Below are positions 1-8,438 of a DNA stretch of 64,000 nt, in pieces. The stretch is from Micromonospora olivasterospora (lineage in GTDB: Bacteria; Actinomycetota; Actinomycetes; Mycobacteriales; Micromonosporaceae), in the NCBI RefSeq assembly GCF_007830265.1, contig NZ_VLKE01000001.1, positions 2,542,001 to 2,606,000 of the forward strand, read 5' to 3'. The notes beneath the pieces are model-generated. The model worked only from the letters and a program-made list of their open reading frames with translations, did not search any database and had not been told where the DNA came from. Both the position numbers and the translations under genes were made by a program. The first letter of the stretch is position 1. Every line of letters starts with the position of its first letter.

Positions 1-1042
1 GGGCGAGGGTGTTGTTGCCGTCGTCCCACTGTTCCCGCTCGGCGGTCACCGGGTCGAGGCCGGTGTCGATGACGCGGAGCCGGTCGAGGTCCATCGCGTC
101 GGCTGCGGCGCGCAGGAACGGCGCGGGCCCGTCCACCTGGGGCTCGCCGTCCGGGTCGGCGATCATCGTGTACGCGGACAGCGTGTTCGCGATGTTCGGG
201 TACATCAGCACGGCGTCGACGTCGACCATGGTGCAGACCGTGTCGAGGTGCATGGTGGCCCGCTCCTGGGCGATCGGCACCACGAGGATCGTGTGCGCCA
301 GCCCGGCGGCGAAGACCTGCCGGGCGAGGCGCTCCGCCCCGGCGGGGGTCGTCCGCTCGCCCACCCCGACCGCCAGCACGCCGGGGGCGAGCAGCAGCAC
401 GTCCCCGCCCTCCAGGTGCTCCAGCTCCGGCCCGTAGACGAACTCGGTGCCGGCGAAGCGCGGATGATACCGGTAGATGGCGTGGGTGATGGTGCTCTCC
501 CGGCGGCGGGCGGGCATGGCCAGGCTGGTCACCCCGACCCGGTCGCCGATCCACAGTGCGGAGTCGCGCGTGAACAGCAGGTTGGGCAACGGGTCGATGA
601 CGAAGTCGTGCCGGTCCATCAGGGCGTAGACCAGCCCGCCGGGCCGCTCCTGGCTGACCCGCAGCTCCTCGTGCGCGAGGCCGGCGATGAGCACGCCGGC
701 CAGGGCGACCGGGTCGAGGTAGCTGAGGTGGTCGGCGACCCGGCGACGCAGGGCGTCGCCGAGCCGGGGCGAGCGCAGCACCTGCTCGGTCAGCTCGGCG
801 CGGGCCTCGGTGACGGCGAGGGTCTCGGCGAGCAGGGTGGCGAGGTACAGCACCTCCACCCCGCGTTCGCGCAGCGCCGCGGCGAACGCGTCGTGCTCCT
901 CCTGCGCGCGCCCCACCCATGGGATAGCGTCAAAGAGCAAGGAGTCGTTGTTCCGGGGGGTGAGTCGGGCCAGCTCCGGGCCCGGCCGGTGCAGCAGCAC
1001 CGTGCCGAGTCTGCCGACCTCGCTGTCCACGTAGTGGGTCAC
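1..1042 (-). CDS. arcA: arginine deiminase, C-terminus cut by the window edge
   Basis: Hydrolyses L-arginine to citrulline and ammonia in the cytoplasm, the first step of the arginine deiminase pathway. Read from a GTG at 1042, the protein opens THYVDSEVGRLGTVLLH, the usual family N-terminus, then shows LLFTRDSALWIGD, the acidic LEGGDVLLL block and MHLDTVCTMVDVD, all signatures of guanidino-group hydrolases. About 347 residues are visible. The family's C-terminal catalytic cysteine would lie beyond base 1 and cannot be checked. An 11-bp inverted repeat at 1088-1114 stands in the gap before the divergent gene at 1207 and may regulate one or both. No carbamate kinase or ornithine transcarbamylase gene lies on the visible side. 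Confidence 0.93.
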   Translation of the reverse strand, partial: MTHYVDSEVGRLGTVLLHRPGPELARLTPRNNDSLLFDAIPWVGRAQEEHDAFAAALRERGVEVLYLATLLAETLAVTEARAELTEQVLRSPRLGDALRRRVADHLSYLDPVALAGVLIAGLAHEELRVSQERPGGLVYALMDRHDFVIDPLPNLLFTRDSALWIGDRVGVTSLAMPARRRESTITHAIYRYHPRFAGTEFVYGPELEHLEGGDVLLLAPGVLAVGVGERTTPAGAERLARQVFAAGLAHTILVVPIAQERATMHLDTVCTMVDVDAVLMYPNIANTLSAYTMIADPDGEPQVDGPAPFLRAAADAMDLDRLRVIDTGLDPVTAEREQWDDGNNTLA

Positions 1043-1087
1043 CCGCCCAAGCGTAGGGCAGGGATTGGCGGCATCCGGTAAAACCTC

Positions 1088-1114
1088 TGTGGATGAATAT
1101 GGCATTCATCCACA
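1088..1114. promoter_or_regulatory. inverted repeat between divergent genes
   Basis: Perfect 11-bp arms TGTGGATGAAT and ATTCATCCACA flank a 5-base spacer. The site lies 46 bases from the arcA start and 93 bases from the gene at 1207, in a locally AT-rich stretch. It could be an operator for arcA. A weak hairpin is the alternative. Confidence 0.4.
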
Positions 1115-1206
1115 CTCACTCCGACCCTCCGACTTGCCGGGCACCCGGTCTGTCAACGTAGGGTAGTGAGAGGATAACTTCGAGGGACCTTTTGCCGGAG
1201 GTCGCG

Positions 1207-1947
1207 ATGACTGTCTTTCCCGCACGCCGCGTCGCACCCACCGCTCGGGCACTGCCGCCCATAGCGGTGCCGCAGCCCCGGGCCGAGGCGCCGGGGGCGC
1301 TGGAGCCCGTACGCCCGAACCCACTGGAGTGGGCTCGCCGCCGGCGCGCCGAGCGGGGCGCCCGCCGGTTGGAGGCGGCCGGGGCGCGGGCGCTCAGCCG
1401 CCTCGACCACCTCGGGCCGGCCTGGCACATCATCGAGTGGCCCCGCACCGACGCCGTGGAGCTCCTCCTCGACCAGACCCAGGACGACCGGGCGGGCTTC
1501 CTCGCCATCGGCCCCAGCGGGCTGTACGCGGTGACGATCGCCGACCACGGCAGAGCCCGTGTGCTGGTGGCTGGCGACGTCGTCCAGATCAACGGCAAAC
1601 GACCGGCCTATGTGGCCGAGGCCCGAAGGGACGCCAAGCGAGCGGCCAAGGCCCTGTCCGACGCGGTGGGGCTGCCGATCCCGGTGGCGCCGGTGCTGAC
1701 CTTCGTCGGCTCCGGCGTCATCAGTGTGTACGGCCTGCCGAAGGACTGCCTGATGGCCACCCACCGCGAGCTGGACCGCCTGCTCGTGGCCGGTGGCAAC
1801 CGGATCAGCCCCACGACGGCCGAGAAGCTCGCCCGGGTGGCGCAGCACCCCTCCACCTGGATGAACGGCACGTACCGTCCAGCGGGCGACTACCGGTGGT
1901 ACGACGCGGGCCGAACGGCGGCTGACAAGCCGGCCAACCGCCGGTAA
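1207..1947 (+). CDS. NERD-like (nuclease-related domain) protein
   Basis: About 246 residues, no signal peptide or membrane segment. The centre (GFLAIGPSGLYAVTIADHG, then a V-Q-I-N-G-K stretch and a helix AYVAEARRDAKRAAKALS) follows the order seen in NERD domains: a GxF/Y-V-I strand, a basic turn, then a long helix of Q/A/L residues. Similarity is weak and nuclease activity is not established. The ATG at 1207 is preferred over the upstream in-frame start at 1192 because GGAGG ends 5 bases before it. The N-terminal 60 residues are rich in Ala, Arg and Pro. Neighbours give no functional hint. Confidence 0.6.
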   Translation: MTVFPARRVAPTARALPPIAVPQPRAEAPGALEPVRPNPLEWARRRRAERGARRLEAAGARALSRLDHLGPAWHIIEWPRTDAVELLLDQTQDDRAGFLAIGPSGLYAVTIADHGRARVLVAGDVVQINGKRPAYVAEARRDAKRAAKALSDAVGLPIPVAPVLTFVGSGVISVYGLPKDCLMATHRELDRLLVAGGNRISPTTAEKLARVAQHPSTWMNGTYRPAGDYRWYDAGRTAADKPANRR

Positions 1948-2124
1948 CGTCTCCGGCGACGCCACGCGTTCCGGTCAGTACCCAGAGCATCAACCGGCCC
2001 GCGCCGTCGCCGGCCGCCCAGGTCAGGGCAACCGATGACCGCCGCTCGGTGGTGCCGGTGCGGCCAGCGGTCGCCGCGTCGACCGGCTAGCGTGGACAGA
2101 CAGTCGGTGCATATAGGAGGTGCG

Positions 2125-2583
2125 GTGGCCCACGTCGAACTCTCGCTCTCGGAAGTGTTCGTGCCCGCCGCCCGGACACTGCCGGAGCAGGAGTCCGACA
2201 ACTTCGGCCAGTGGTCCGTCACCGTCTCCCGAGCAACCGAGCCCTGCCTGCTCATCGACGCCGACACCCGGGTCGTCGCCGTCTCGACGTCCGGCTGCGA
2301 GCTGCTCTGCCTCGGCTGCCCGGAGGACGTGATCGGCCTGCCGCTGCTCGACGGCTGCCTGCGCCTGCTCGATTTCACCGCCCACCGGGGTGAGCTGACC
2401 GAGCAGGAGACCGACAAGATCCCGCCGTTGCTCGCCCTGCACTCCGGCCGCCTCGCGCGCGGTCTGCTACGGGTGCAGGCCACGGCGGCGGGCTGCTCCG
2501 ACCCGACCGTGGACGCCATCTCCACGCCGGTGCTGACGGGCGGCCAGGTCGCCGGGTCGCTCACCTTCTTCGCCGAGGTCTGA
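2125..2583 (+). CDS. small PAS-domain protein
   Basis: About 152 residues starting at a GTG that follows AGGAGG by a few bases; longer in-frame readings from 2035 lack a ribosome site. The segment WSVTVSRATEPCLLIDADTRVVAVSTSGCELL, followed by a G-L-P-L-L-D turn, has the form of a PAS fold: N-cap, first strand I-D-x-D-x-R-V-V-A-V, and the helix around GCELLCLG. There is no output domain (kinase, GGDEF or HTH), so it would act as a stand-alone sensor or protein-binding module. Four cysteines occur, three of them in a short GCELLCLGC stretch; a redox or metal role is possible but not shown. Confidence 0.6.
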   Translation: MAHVELSLSEVFVPAARTLPEQESDNFGQWSVTVSRATEPCLLIDADTRVVAVSTSGCELLCLGCPEDVIGLPLLDGCLRLLDFTAHRGELTEQETDKIPPLLALHSGRLARGLLRVQATAAGCSDPTVDAISTPVLTGGQVAGSLTFFAEV

Positions 2584-2676
2584 TCCGCCCATCGCCGCCT
2601 TGACCTGCACAAATGTGGCCTTCGCCGCACCTTCTGGAGGTGGGGCGCCGGGCCGCTCAGGCCGTAAGGTGCCATC

Positions 2677-3060
2677 ATGCTCGATGTCGCTCTGCTGCCG
2701 GGGGAGTACGCGGTGTGCCGGCTGACCGCCGACGCCGCCCTCCGGCCGGCCCTCTGGGGCGAGCTGGGCGACGGCGAGGTGGTGAGCGTGAGCTGGTCCG
2801 CCGACGGGATCTCGGTGATCTGCCCGGCCACCCGTGCCCCGGCCGAGGTCGAGACCGACTGGCGGTGCCTGCGGGTCGTCGGGCCGGTCGGCCTGGCGGT
2901 GACGGGCACCCTCGCCGCGCTGGTCGACCCGCTGGCTCAGGCCCGGGTCAACGCGGTGGCGTTCTCCACCTACGACACCGACCACGTGCTCGTGCCGGCC
3001 GTACGGTTGGACGAGGCGACGGCCGCACTGCGCCGCGCCGGCCACCGCGTCCTCGACTGA
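2677..3060 (+). CDS. ACT-domain protein
   Basis: 127 residues resembling stand-alone ACT/CASTOR-like amino-acid-binding proteins: an N-terminal strand region, W-R-C-L-R-V-V-G-P-V-G-L, then a second unit with VNAVAFSTYDTDHVLVPAVRLDEATAALRRAGH, a beta-alpha-beta pattern ending in the typical D-H-V-L-V strand and a closing helix. Proteins of this type usually bind small ligands and have no catalytic residues. The ligand is unknown. It lies upstream of a lipoprotein and pheA on the same strand but about 100 bases away, so operon membership is uncertain. Confidence 0.7.
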   Translation: MLDVALLPGEYAVCRLTADAALRPALWGELGDGEVVSVSWSADGISVICPATRAPAEVETDWRCLRVVGPVGLAVTGTLAALVDPLAQARVNAVAFSTYDTDHVLVPAVRLDEATAALRRAGHRVLD

Positions 3061-3166
3061 CGGGCACCGGCGGCCACGTCGCTGCCCTTCACCCCCACGC
3101 CGGCAACTTCTACGATGGGCTCGGCCATCCGGCCACAACGACGTTCTCCGATGCAAGGATCGGCTC

Positions 3167-3721
3167 GTGCCGCCCACCGCCCCACACCGCTCCGCGACCC
3201 GCCGGCCGCCCGCGACGGTCAGGCTGCTGACCGTCGTGTCCCTCGCCGCCGTCGCGCTCGCCGGCTGCGGGGTGCCCCCGGAACTCCGCCAGCCGGCCCA
3301 GCTGCCGAGCCCCGGGGCGGACGCCTCGCCCACCCCGGCACCGTCCACCCCGCCGACGGCCACGCCGCCCCCGCTCGCACCGCCGACCACCGCGGCCCCC
3401 GACCTGGTCGCCACCGAGTGCCGCAACGGCCCCTCGGGCGACCGGGTGGTGGCGCTGCTGCGGGGCACCGCCGGGGTGCTGCCCAGGTCGGCTCAGGTGC
3501 GGGTGCGCAGGGGCCCGCTCTGCGCCGGGGACTGGCAGTACACCGTGCTGCGCGTGACCGGACACGAGGAGCTCCAGGTGGTCACCCGGCGCCGGCCGGG
3601 CGCGCTGGAGCTGGTGACCGCCGGCACCGACGTCTGCACGATCGAGGTACGGGTGGCCGGGCCGGGCGGCATCCGGGCGCTCGCCTGCGACGGCGGGGCG
3701 GCCGGCGTACCGGGTGCGTAG
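3167..3721 (+). CDS. secreted lipoprotein of unknown function
   Basis: 184 residues from a GTG preceded by AAGGA. An Arg-rich n-region (residues 7-18), a hydrophobic core VRLLTVVSLAAVALA and the lipobox LAGC predict export and lipid attachment at the cysteine. A Pro/Ser/Thr/Ala-rich linker of about 50 residues follows, then a folded domain with four cysteines (TECRNGP, GPLCAGDW, TDVCTIEV, RALACDGG) that could form two disulphides. No family was recognised. It ends 9 bases before pheA, so the two may be co-transcribed. Confidence 0.7.
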   Translation: MPPTAPHRSATRRPPATVRLLTVVSLAAVALAGCGVPPELRQPAQLPSPGADASPTPAPSTPPTATPPPLAPPTTAAPDLVATECRNGPSGDRVVALLRGTAGVLPRSAQVRVRRGPLCAGDWQYTVLRVTGHEELQVVTRRRPGALELVTAGTDVCTIEVRVAGPGGIRALACDGGAAGVPGA

Positions 3722-3730
3722 GCTGACGGT

Positions 3731-4686
3731 ATGCCGGGAACACCGCCCACCCGCTTCGTCTACCTCGGCCCCGAGGGCACCTTCGCCGAACAGGCGCTGC
3801 GCACCGTGCCCGCCGCCGAGCACGGCACCCGCACGCCCGCGCGCAGCGTCGGCGAGGCGCTGGAGAGCGTACGGGCCGGGGACGCCGACGCCGCCCTCGT
3901 GCCCATGGAGAACTCGATCGGCGGCGCCGTCGGGGTGACCCTCGACGAGCTGGCCGAGGGGGAACCCCTGGTGATCACCCGGGAGGTGATCCTGCCGGTC
4001 GAGTTCGTGCTCGGCGCCCGGCCGGGGACGCCGCTGGCGGCGGTCCGCTCGGTGGCCGCGCACCCGCAGGCGTCCACCCAGTGCCGGGGCTGGCTGCACA
4101 CGTACCTCCCCGACGCCGTGGTGGTCGACGTGCTGTCCAACGGGGCCGCCGCCGCGGGCGCGGCCGCCGGCGAGTACGACGCGGCGATCTGCGCCCCGGT
4201 CGGGGCGGCCCGGCATCGGCTGGCCGTGCTGGCCGACAAGATCGCCGACCACCCGGACGCGGTGACCCGGTTCGCCCTGCTGTCCCGGCCCGGCCCGCCC
4301 CCGCCCCCCACCGGGGACGACGTGACGTCGCTGGCCGTGTACATCGCCCACGACCGGGTGGGTGCCCTGCTGTCGGTGCTGATGGAGCTGGCCGTACGCG
4401 GGGTCAACCTGACCCGGATCGAGTCCCGCCCGACGGGCGAGGCGCTCGGCCGGTACGTCTTCTTCCTCGACTGCACCGGGCACGTCGCCGACGTCCGGCT
4501 CGGGGAGGCGCTGCAGGGTCTGCGCCGGGTCTGCGCGGACGTGCGCTTCCTCGGGTCGTACCCCCGGCACCGCTGGGCTGAGGGGGCGGGCGAGCGACCC
4601 GTCCCCCGCCCGCCGGCCTGTCGGACACCGACTACGCCGACGCGGCGGCCTGGCTGGCCCGGCTACGCGCCGGCGAGCTGAGCTGA
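3731..4686 (+). CDS. pheA: prephenate dehydratase, C-terminal one-base frameshift
   Basis: Dehydrates and decarboxylates prephenate to phenylpyruvate in phenylalanine synthesis. Visible family marks: YLGPEGTFAEQAL at the start, VPMENSIGGAV, and the regulatory ACT domain with GALLSVLMELAVRGVNLTRIESRPT, where ESRP contacts phenylalanine in known enzymes. The open frame as written runs to 4681 with an Arg/Pro-rich tail after GSYPRHRW. Shifting by one base near GGGGG at 4582-4586 (or CCCCC at 4603-4607) gives an ending with LSDTDYADAAAWLARL and a stop at 4684-4686, the helical tail expected of actinobacterial PheA. The shift fits a missing base in a homopolymer; the core enzyme is unaffected. Confidence 0.92.
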
Positions 4687-4785
4687 CGTCGGCCGCCCGT
4701 GCCCGGAGCGGCGGGCGCCCGGGTCCGGCGGCGAGCTGAGCCGCGCACCCGGGGCGCCCCGGTGGCCGGAGCGCCCCGCCGCTGG

Positions 4786-5505
4786 TCAGCTCAGGAGGCC
4801 ACCGAGCAGACCGCCCTGCTGTTGCTGGTCACCGCTGCCCCTCATCGGCGGCTCCTCCGAGGGCTGCACCACCACGAAGCCCTGCCCAGCGAAGCTCATC
4901 GTGAACGCCTCGCCCGTGGAGCGGCCGAGCAGCGTGCCCAGGCCGAGTTGCTCGGCGCGGTGGTAGCCGGTCTGGAGGTTGGCCGACCAGCAGACGGCGG
5001 CCTGCGGGTCCACGTACGTGGGAGCGTCGACGTTGAGCACCACCGGGGTGCCCTTGGTCGTGATCGCGATCCGGCCGTAGCCGGTGAACACGCAGTTGAA
5101 CAGGCCGGACGCGGCCATGCCGGCGCCGCCGACCATGCGGACGTCGTACTGGAGGGTGGAGTCGAAGGCCAGCACGCTGGAGCCGTTGATGGAAAGGGCG
5201 TCGCCCGGTTCCAGGTCGATGATGTGTACGTCCTTGGCCAGCTCGGCGAGGAAGACGTCGCCGCGGCCGGTGAGCTTCATCAGCGGGACGCCCTCGCCGG
5301 TGAGCTTCTGCTTGATGAACTTGCCCAGCCCGCCGGAGCCGAGCGCCTGGAACTGCACCTGCCCCTGGTAGGCGACCATCGACCCGACGCGGGCCATCGC
5401 CTCGCCGTTGAGCTCGATCTTCAACATCTTGGAGTTCTGCAGCCGCATGCCGGGCTGGGCGGACTCCTTCTCCAGGTTCTCTGCCGAGAACAGCGCGCTG
5501 CGCAT
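4786..5505 (-). CDS. AIM24 family protein
   Basis: 239 residues from an ATG at 5505 with AGGAGG 8 bases upstream. The chain is a succession of short glycine-rich strands (MVAYQGQVQFQALG, KLTGRGDVFLAELAKDVHIIDLEPGDALSINGSSVLAFD, GLFNCVFTGYGRIAITTKG, then a T-G-E-A-F-T-M-S-F strand) typical of the AIM24/TIGR00266 beta-helix family. Bacterial members have no defined reaction; yeast AIM24 is a mitochondrial inner-membrane protein. The C-terminus is Gln/Gly-rich and short. It stands alone on the minus strand, convergent with pheA. Confidence 0.85.
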   Translation of the reverse strand: MRSALFSAENLEKESAQPGMRLQNSKMLKIELNGEAMARVGSMVAYQGQVQFQALGSGGLGKFIKQKLTGEGVPLMKLTGRGDVFLAELAKDVHIIDLEPGDALSINGSSVLAFDSTLQYDVRMVGGAGMAASGLFNCVFTGYGRIAITTKGTPVVLNVDAPTYVDPQAAVCWSANLQTGYHRAEQLGLGTLLGRSTGEAFTMSFAGQGFVVVQPSEEPPMRGSGDQQQQGGLLGGLLS

Positions 5506-5596
5506 CGAGGTGCCTCCTGACGGGGTATGTGCCTGTCCGGAGGGTAGGCGACGACCGCAACGGGGCACATCACCCAAAGCGACGCCCGGGACAGAC

Positions 5597-5959
5597 TCAG
5601 GCCCAGCCCAGGTCGTGCAGTCGGTCGTCGTCGATGCCGAAGTGGTGGGCGATCTCGTGCACCACCGTCACGGCCACCTCGTCGACGACGTCCTCCTCGC
5701 TGTCGCAGATCCGCAGGATGGGACGGCGGTAGATGAGGATGCGGTCGGGCAGGACCCCGGCGTAGTCCCAGCCACGCTCGGTGAGGGCGTGCCCCTCGTA
5801 GAGGCCGAGCAGGTCGTCGTCGCCGGGGGGTGGGTCGTCCTCGACCAGGATCACCACGTTGCTCATCAGCCCGAGCAGCTCCTCGGGCACCTCGTCGAGG
5901 GCCTCGCCCACCAGTTCCTCGAAGCGCTCCCGGCTCATCTCCACCGCCACGCCACCCAT
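5597..5959 (-). CDS. minimal zincin metallopeptidase
   Basis: About 120 residues. The motif VTVVHEIAHHFGIDDDRLHDLGW supplies HExxH plus a downstream D/H, as in the short actinobacterial zincin family (PF06262 type). The N-terminal half (RFEELVGEALDEVPEELLGLMSNVVILVED) is also characteristic. No signal peptide, so it is probably cytoplasmic; substrates are unknown. The start is uncertain: ATG 5959 gives MGGVAVEMSRERF, and a GTG or ATG a few codons on is also possible. It is separated by 91 bases from the AIM24 gene on the same strand. Confidence 0.85.
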   Translation of the reverse strand: MGGVAVEMSRERFEELVGEALDEVPEELLGLMSNVVILVEDDPPPGDDDLLGLYEGHALTERGWDYAGVLPDRILIYRRPILRICDSEEDVVDEVAVTVVHEIAHHFGIDDDRLHDLGWA

Positions 5960-6041
5960 TCTCGCCGACCCGAGCCGCCGCCCGTACCCCAAGATCCACG
6001 GAGGGCGCGGAAACCTCCGGGCGGCGCGGCCGGGACGCGTG

Positions 6042-6081
6042 GCGCCCGCGCGGAGTGGACGCGTCCACTCCGCGCGGGCGC
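6042..6081. terminator. 40-bp perfect palindrome after osmC
   Basis: Two 20-base arms (left arm GCGCCCGCGCGGAGTGGACG) meet with no spacer, and the right edge touches the stop codon of the OsmC gene at 6082-6084. The position directly after a stop and the very high stem stability suggest an intrinsic-type terminator without a T tract, as is common in actinobacteria. Confidence 0.7.
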
Positions 6082-6512
6082 TCAGGAGGCGAGGCGGGCG
6101 GTGAGGCTGATCTGGGCGCCCGGGGAGAGCAGCCGCGAGATCGGGCAGTTCTCCTTGGCCGTCTCGGCCAGCTTGGTGAACTGGGCCTCGTCCAGGCCCG
6201 GGCCTGGCCGACCGTCTCCAGGTCGATCCTGGTCACGGTCATGCCCGCGTCGGTCTTGTCGAAGTGCACCTTGGCGGTGGTCTCGACGGAGGTGCCCGTG
6301 GCGCCCGCGTCGGCGAGCTGCTTGGACAGCGCCATCGAGAAGCAGGCGGCGTGGGCGGCCCCGATCAACTCCTCGGGATTGGTCCCCTCGCCCTCCTCGA
6401 ACCGCGACTTGAACGAGTAGTTCCCCTGGAGCCCGCCCTTGCCGGTACGGACCGTGCCGGAGCCCTCGGCGAGATCGCCCTGCCAGCGTGCGGAAGCGGT
6501 ACGGATAGGCAT
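6082..6512 (-). CDS. OsmC/Ohr-type peroxidase, one-base frameshift
   Basis: Thiol peroxidase of the OsmC family, which reduces organic hydroperoxides in the cytoplasm. From ATG 6512 the chain reads MPIRTASARWQGDLAEGSG and carries the first redox cysteine in GAAHAACFSMALS. The frame breaks after RIDLETVGQAR. One extra base in the GGG at 6200-6202 restores a reading with GLDEAQFTKLAETAKENCPISRLLS, including the second redox cysteine, to the stop at 6082-6084. The repaired length, about 143 residues, matches the family. A genuine pseudogene is possible but less likely given the window-wide pattern of such shifts. Confidence 0.85.
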
Positions 6513-6655
6513 GCCCCGACGCTATCCGAAAGGCGGTCGCCGAGCGACCGACCGCAGCCGAATCCATCCACGGAAGCCCAGACCGCACGAGCCGGCCGAC
6601 GGCTGCCGCCTGTGTCATGATTCGGCCAGGCCCGCGAGCGGCGGAGAGGTGGCCC

Positions 6656-7447
6656 ATGTCCCAGGATCTCCCCATCCCCCGGCAGGACGACCGGTCCCCG
6701 GACGGAGCGGCCGTCGTGGAGTGGGGCGGCGCGGAGCCGACACCACCGGGCCGGGCGGGTCAGGCGCTGGCCGGGCTGACGCGGGACCACCGGTTCCCCC
6801 TGGTGCCCGCCGGCCTCGGCGCGGTGGCCGCGTTCGCCTCGCTGGCCGGGGAGTGGCTGGTGATGACGGTGCCGAACAGCGGCCCCGAGGGGAACAGCCT
6901 GCGGGTGCCGTTCGGGGTGTCCGACCTGGGCGGGTTCGGGACGACCTACCTGGTCGGACTCATCGGGCTGGTCGCGGCGGTGGCCCTCGCCCTGCGCGGG
7001 ACGGCCGCCGCGCGGCGGAACGCCCGGGTGGCCGGCCTCGCGCTGGCCGCGGCCGTGCTCGGCCTCCTGATCGCCACGACGTCCACGCTCGACGACGCGG
7101 GTAAGCGGGCGCTGTTCTACACGTCCGAGGGCGGCTTCATAGTCGAGTACGGCCGGGGGCTGGGGATGGCCTTCGTGGCGTGCGCGCTGCTGGCGGCCGC
7201 GCTCCACCTCGCCGGCCGGCTCGACGCCCCGGGCGACGCCACGACGGGACAGGGCGCCCCCGGGAGCGACGCGCCCGGGGGTGACGGTTCGTCCGCCGAC
7301 GGGACCGGGCCCGGTCGGGAGCCGGGCCGGGCCTGGCACCGGCGACGCGGGGCGGGCCGGTCGCGGGCCGACGACCTGCCGCCCGCGCCGGCCGACCTCA
7401 CCGTCCAGCCGACGACGCCCTTCGCCCGCCCCGAGCCGCCGCGCTGA
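6656..7447 (+). CDS. membrane protein of unknown function
   Basis: About 263 residues. ATG 6656 is chosen because GGAGAGG precedes it; the in-frame start at 6617 has none. A hydrophilic N-terminus (about 50 residues) is followed by roughly four membrane segments: FPLVPAGLGAVAAFASLAGEW, TTYLVGLIGLVAAVALAL, VAGLALAAAVLGLLIATT and MAFVACALLAAALHLAG. A Gly/Asp/Arg-rich C-terminal tail of about 75 residues is probably cytoplasmic. No family was recognised. Upstream it diverges from the OsmC gene. Confidence 0.65.
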   Translation: MSQDLPIPRQDDRSPDGAAVVEWGGAEPTPPGRAGQALAGLTRDHRFPLVPAGLGAVAAFASLAGEWLVMTVPNSGPEGNSLRVPFGVSDLGGFGTTYLVGLIGLVAAVALALRGTAAARRNARVAGLALAAAVLGLLIATTSTLDDAGKRALFYTSEGGFIVEYGRGLGMAFVACALLAAALHLAGRLDAPGDATTGQGAPGSDAPGGDGSSADGTGPGREPGRAWHRRRGAGRSRADDLPPAPADLTVQPTTPFARPEPPR

Positions 7448-7616
7448 CCCGGTCGGGGGAGACACGCGCCCGCCGCCCTCCGTTGGCGCCCGATTCGCCG
7501 GGAAGCCATGGCTGCGGCCTGTTCGGCGAGGTACGGTTGCTGCCCGCCGTCCTGCCGGTCGAGGCACCGACGACCGAGGAGCGGCTGGTACGACGGCGGC
7601 GGGCGAAGGAGGAACG

Positions 7617-8438
7617 ATGACCCGCCCGGGGCTGCCCAAGCTGATCGCCACCGACCTCGACGGCACGTTGGTCCGCACCGACGAGACCGTCTCCGCGTAC
7701 ACCCACGGGGTGCTCGACCGGGTGCGGGCCGCCGGCATTCCGGTGGTCGGGGCGACCGGTCGCGGGCCCCGGCTCACCGAGCTGACCCGCAACGACATCC
7801 GCGCCGCGGACTACCTGGTGATGGCCGGCGGCGGCCGGGTGGTCGACCAGAGCGACCCGGCCGGGCCGGTGGTGCTGCGCGACGAACGGCTGGCCGGCGA
7901 GGTGCTGGCCCGACTGCTGGCCGACCTGGAGGCCGAGGTCGGCCCGCTGACCGTGATGGTCGAGGCGTCCGACGAGCACGACGCCCCGCTGTGGGGCGAC
8001 CACGACCCGAGCTGGCCGTACCCGGACCGGTGGGAGGCCCGCACCCGCGACGAGTGCCTGGCCGGCAACGTGATCAAGGCGTTCGCGCGGACGGCCGACC
8101 ACCACGTGGACGTCCTGCTGGAGACCGCCCGTCGGATCGTCCCGCCGGAGGTCGCCACGCTCACCCAGGCCGGGCTCGGCTTCGTCGAGATCTGCCCGCC
8201 GGGGGTGGACAAGGCGTCCGGGCTGAGCGTGGTGGCGCAGCGGCTCGGGGTCGACCCGGCCGAGGTGCTGGTCTTCGGGGACATGCCCAACGACCTGCCG
8301 ATGTTCGAGTGGGCCGGCTGGGCCCGGGTGGCCGTGGCGAACGCGCACCCGCTGGTCCGGGCCGCCGCCGACGAGGTGACCCTGCGCAACGACGACGACG
8401 GCGTCGCGATCTACCTGGACCGACTACTCTCCCGGTGA
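7617..8438 (+). CDS. HAD-superfamily phosphatase, first of a tandem pair
   Basis: 273 residues, start ATG 7617 after AAGGAGGAACG. HAD motif I is TDLDGTLVRTD near residue 12, motif II is in VVGATGRG, the conserved lysine is in VDKASGLSVVAQRLG and motif IV is FGDMPNDLPMFEWAG. The cap between motifs II and III marks the Cof-type (IIB) group, which dephosphorylates sugar phosphates and related metabolites; the substrate is not predictable. Its stop overlaps the next start by one base (TGATG), so the two HAD genes form a translationally coupled tandem duplication. Confidence 0.9.
   Translation: MTRPGLPKLIATDLDGTLVRTDETVSAYTHGVLDRVRAAGIPVVGATGRGPRLTELTRNDIRAADYLVMAGGGRVVDQSDPAGPVVLRDERLAGEVLARLLADLEAEVGPLTVMVEASDEHDAPLWGDHDPSWPYPDRWEARTRDECLAGNVIKAFARTADHHVDVLLETARRIVPPEVATLTQAGLGFVEICPPGVDKASGLSVVAQRLGVDPAEVLVFGDMPNDLPMFEWAGWARVAVANAHPLVRAAADEVTLRNDDDGVAIYLDRLLSR

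Noticed and set aside
6082..6512. osmC and the other seven broken genes as true pseudogenes
   Set aside because: All breaks are missing bases in G/C runs, all other conserved residues are intact, and several are in housekeeping pathways. Sequencing error is the simpler reading, though it is not proven.
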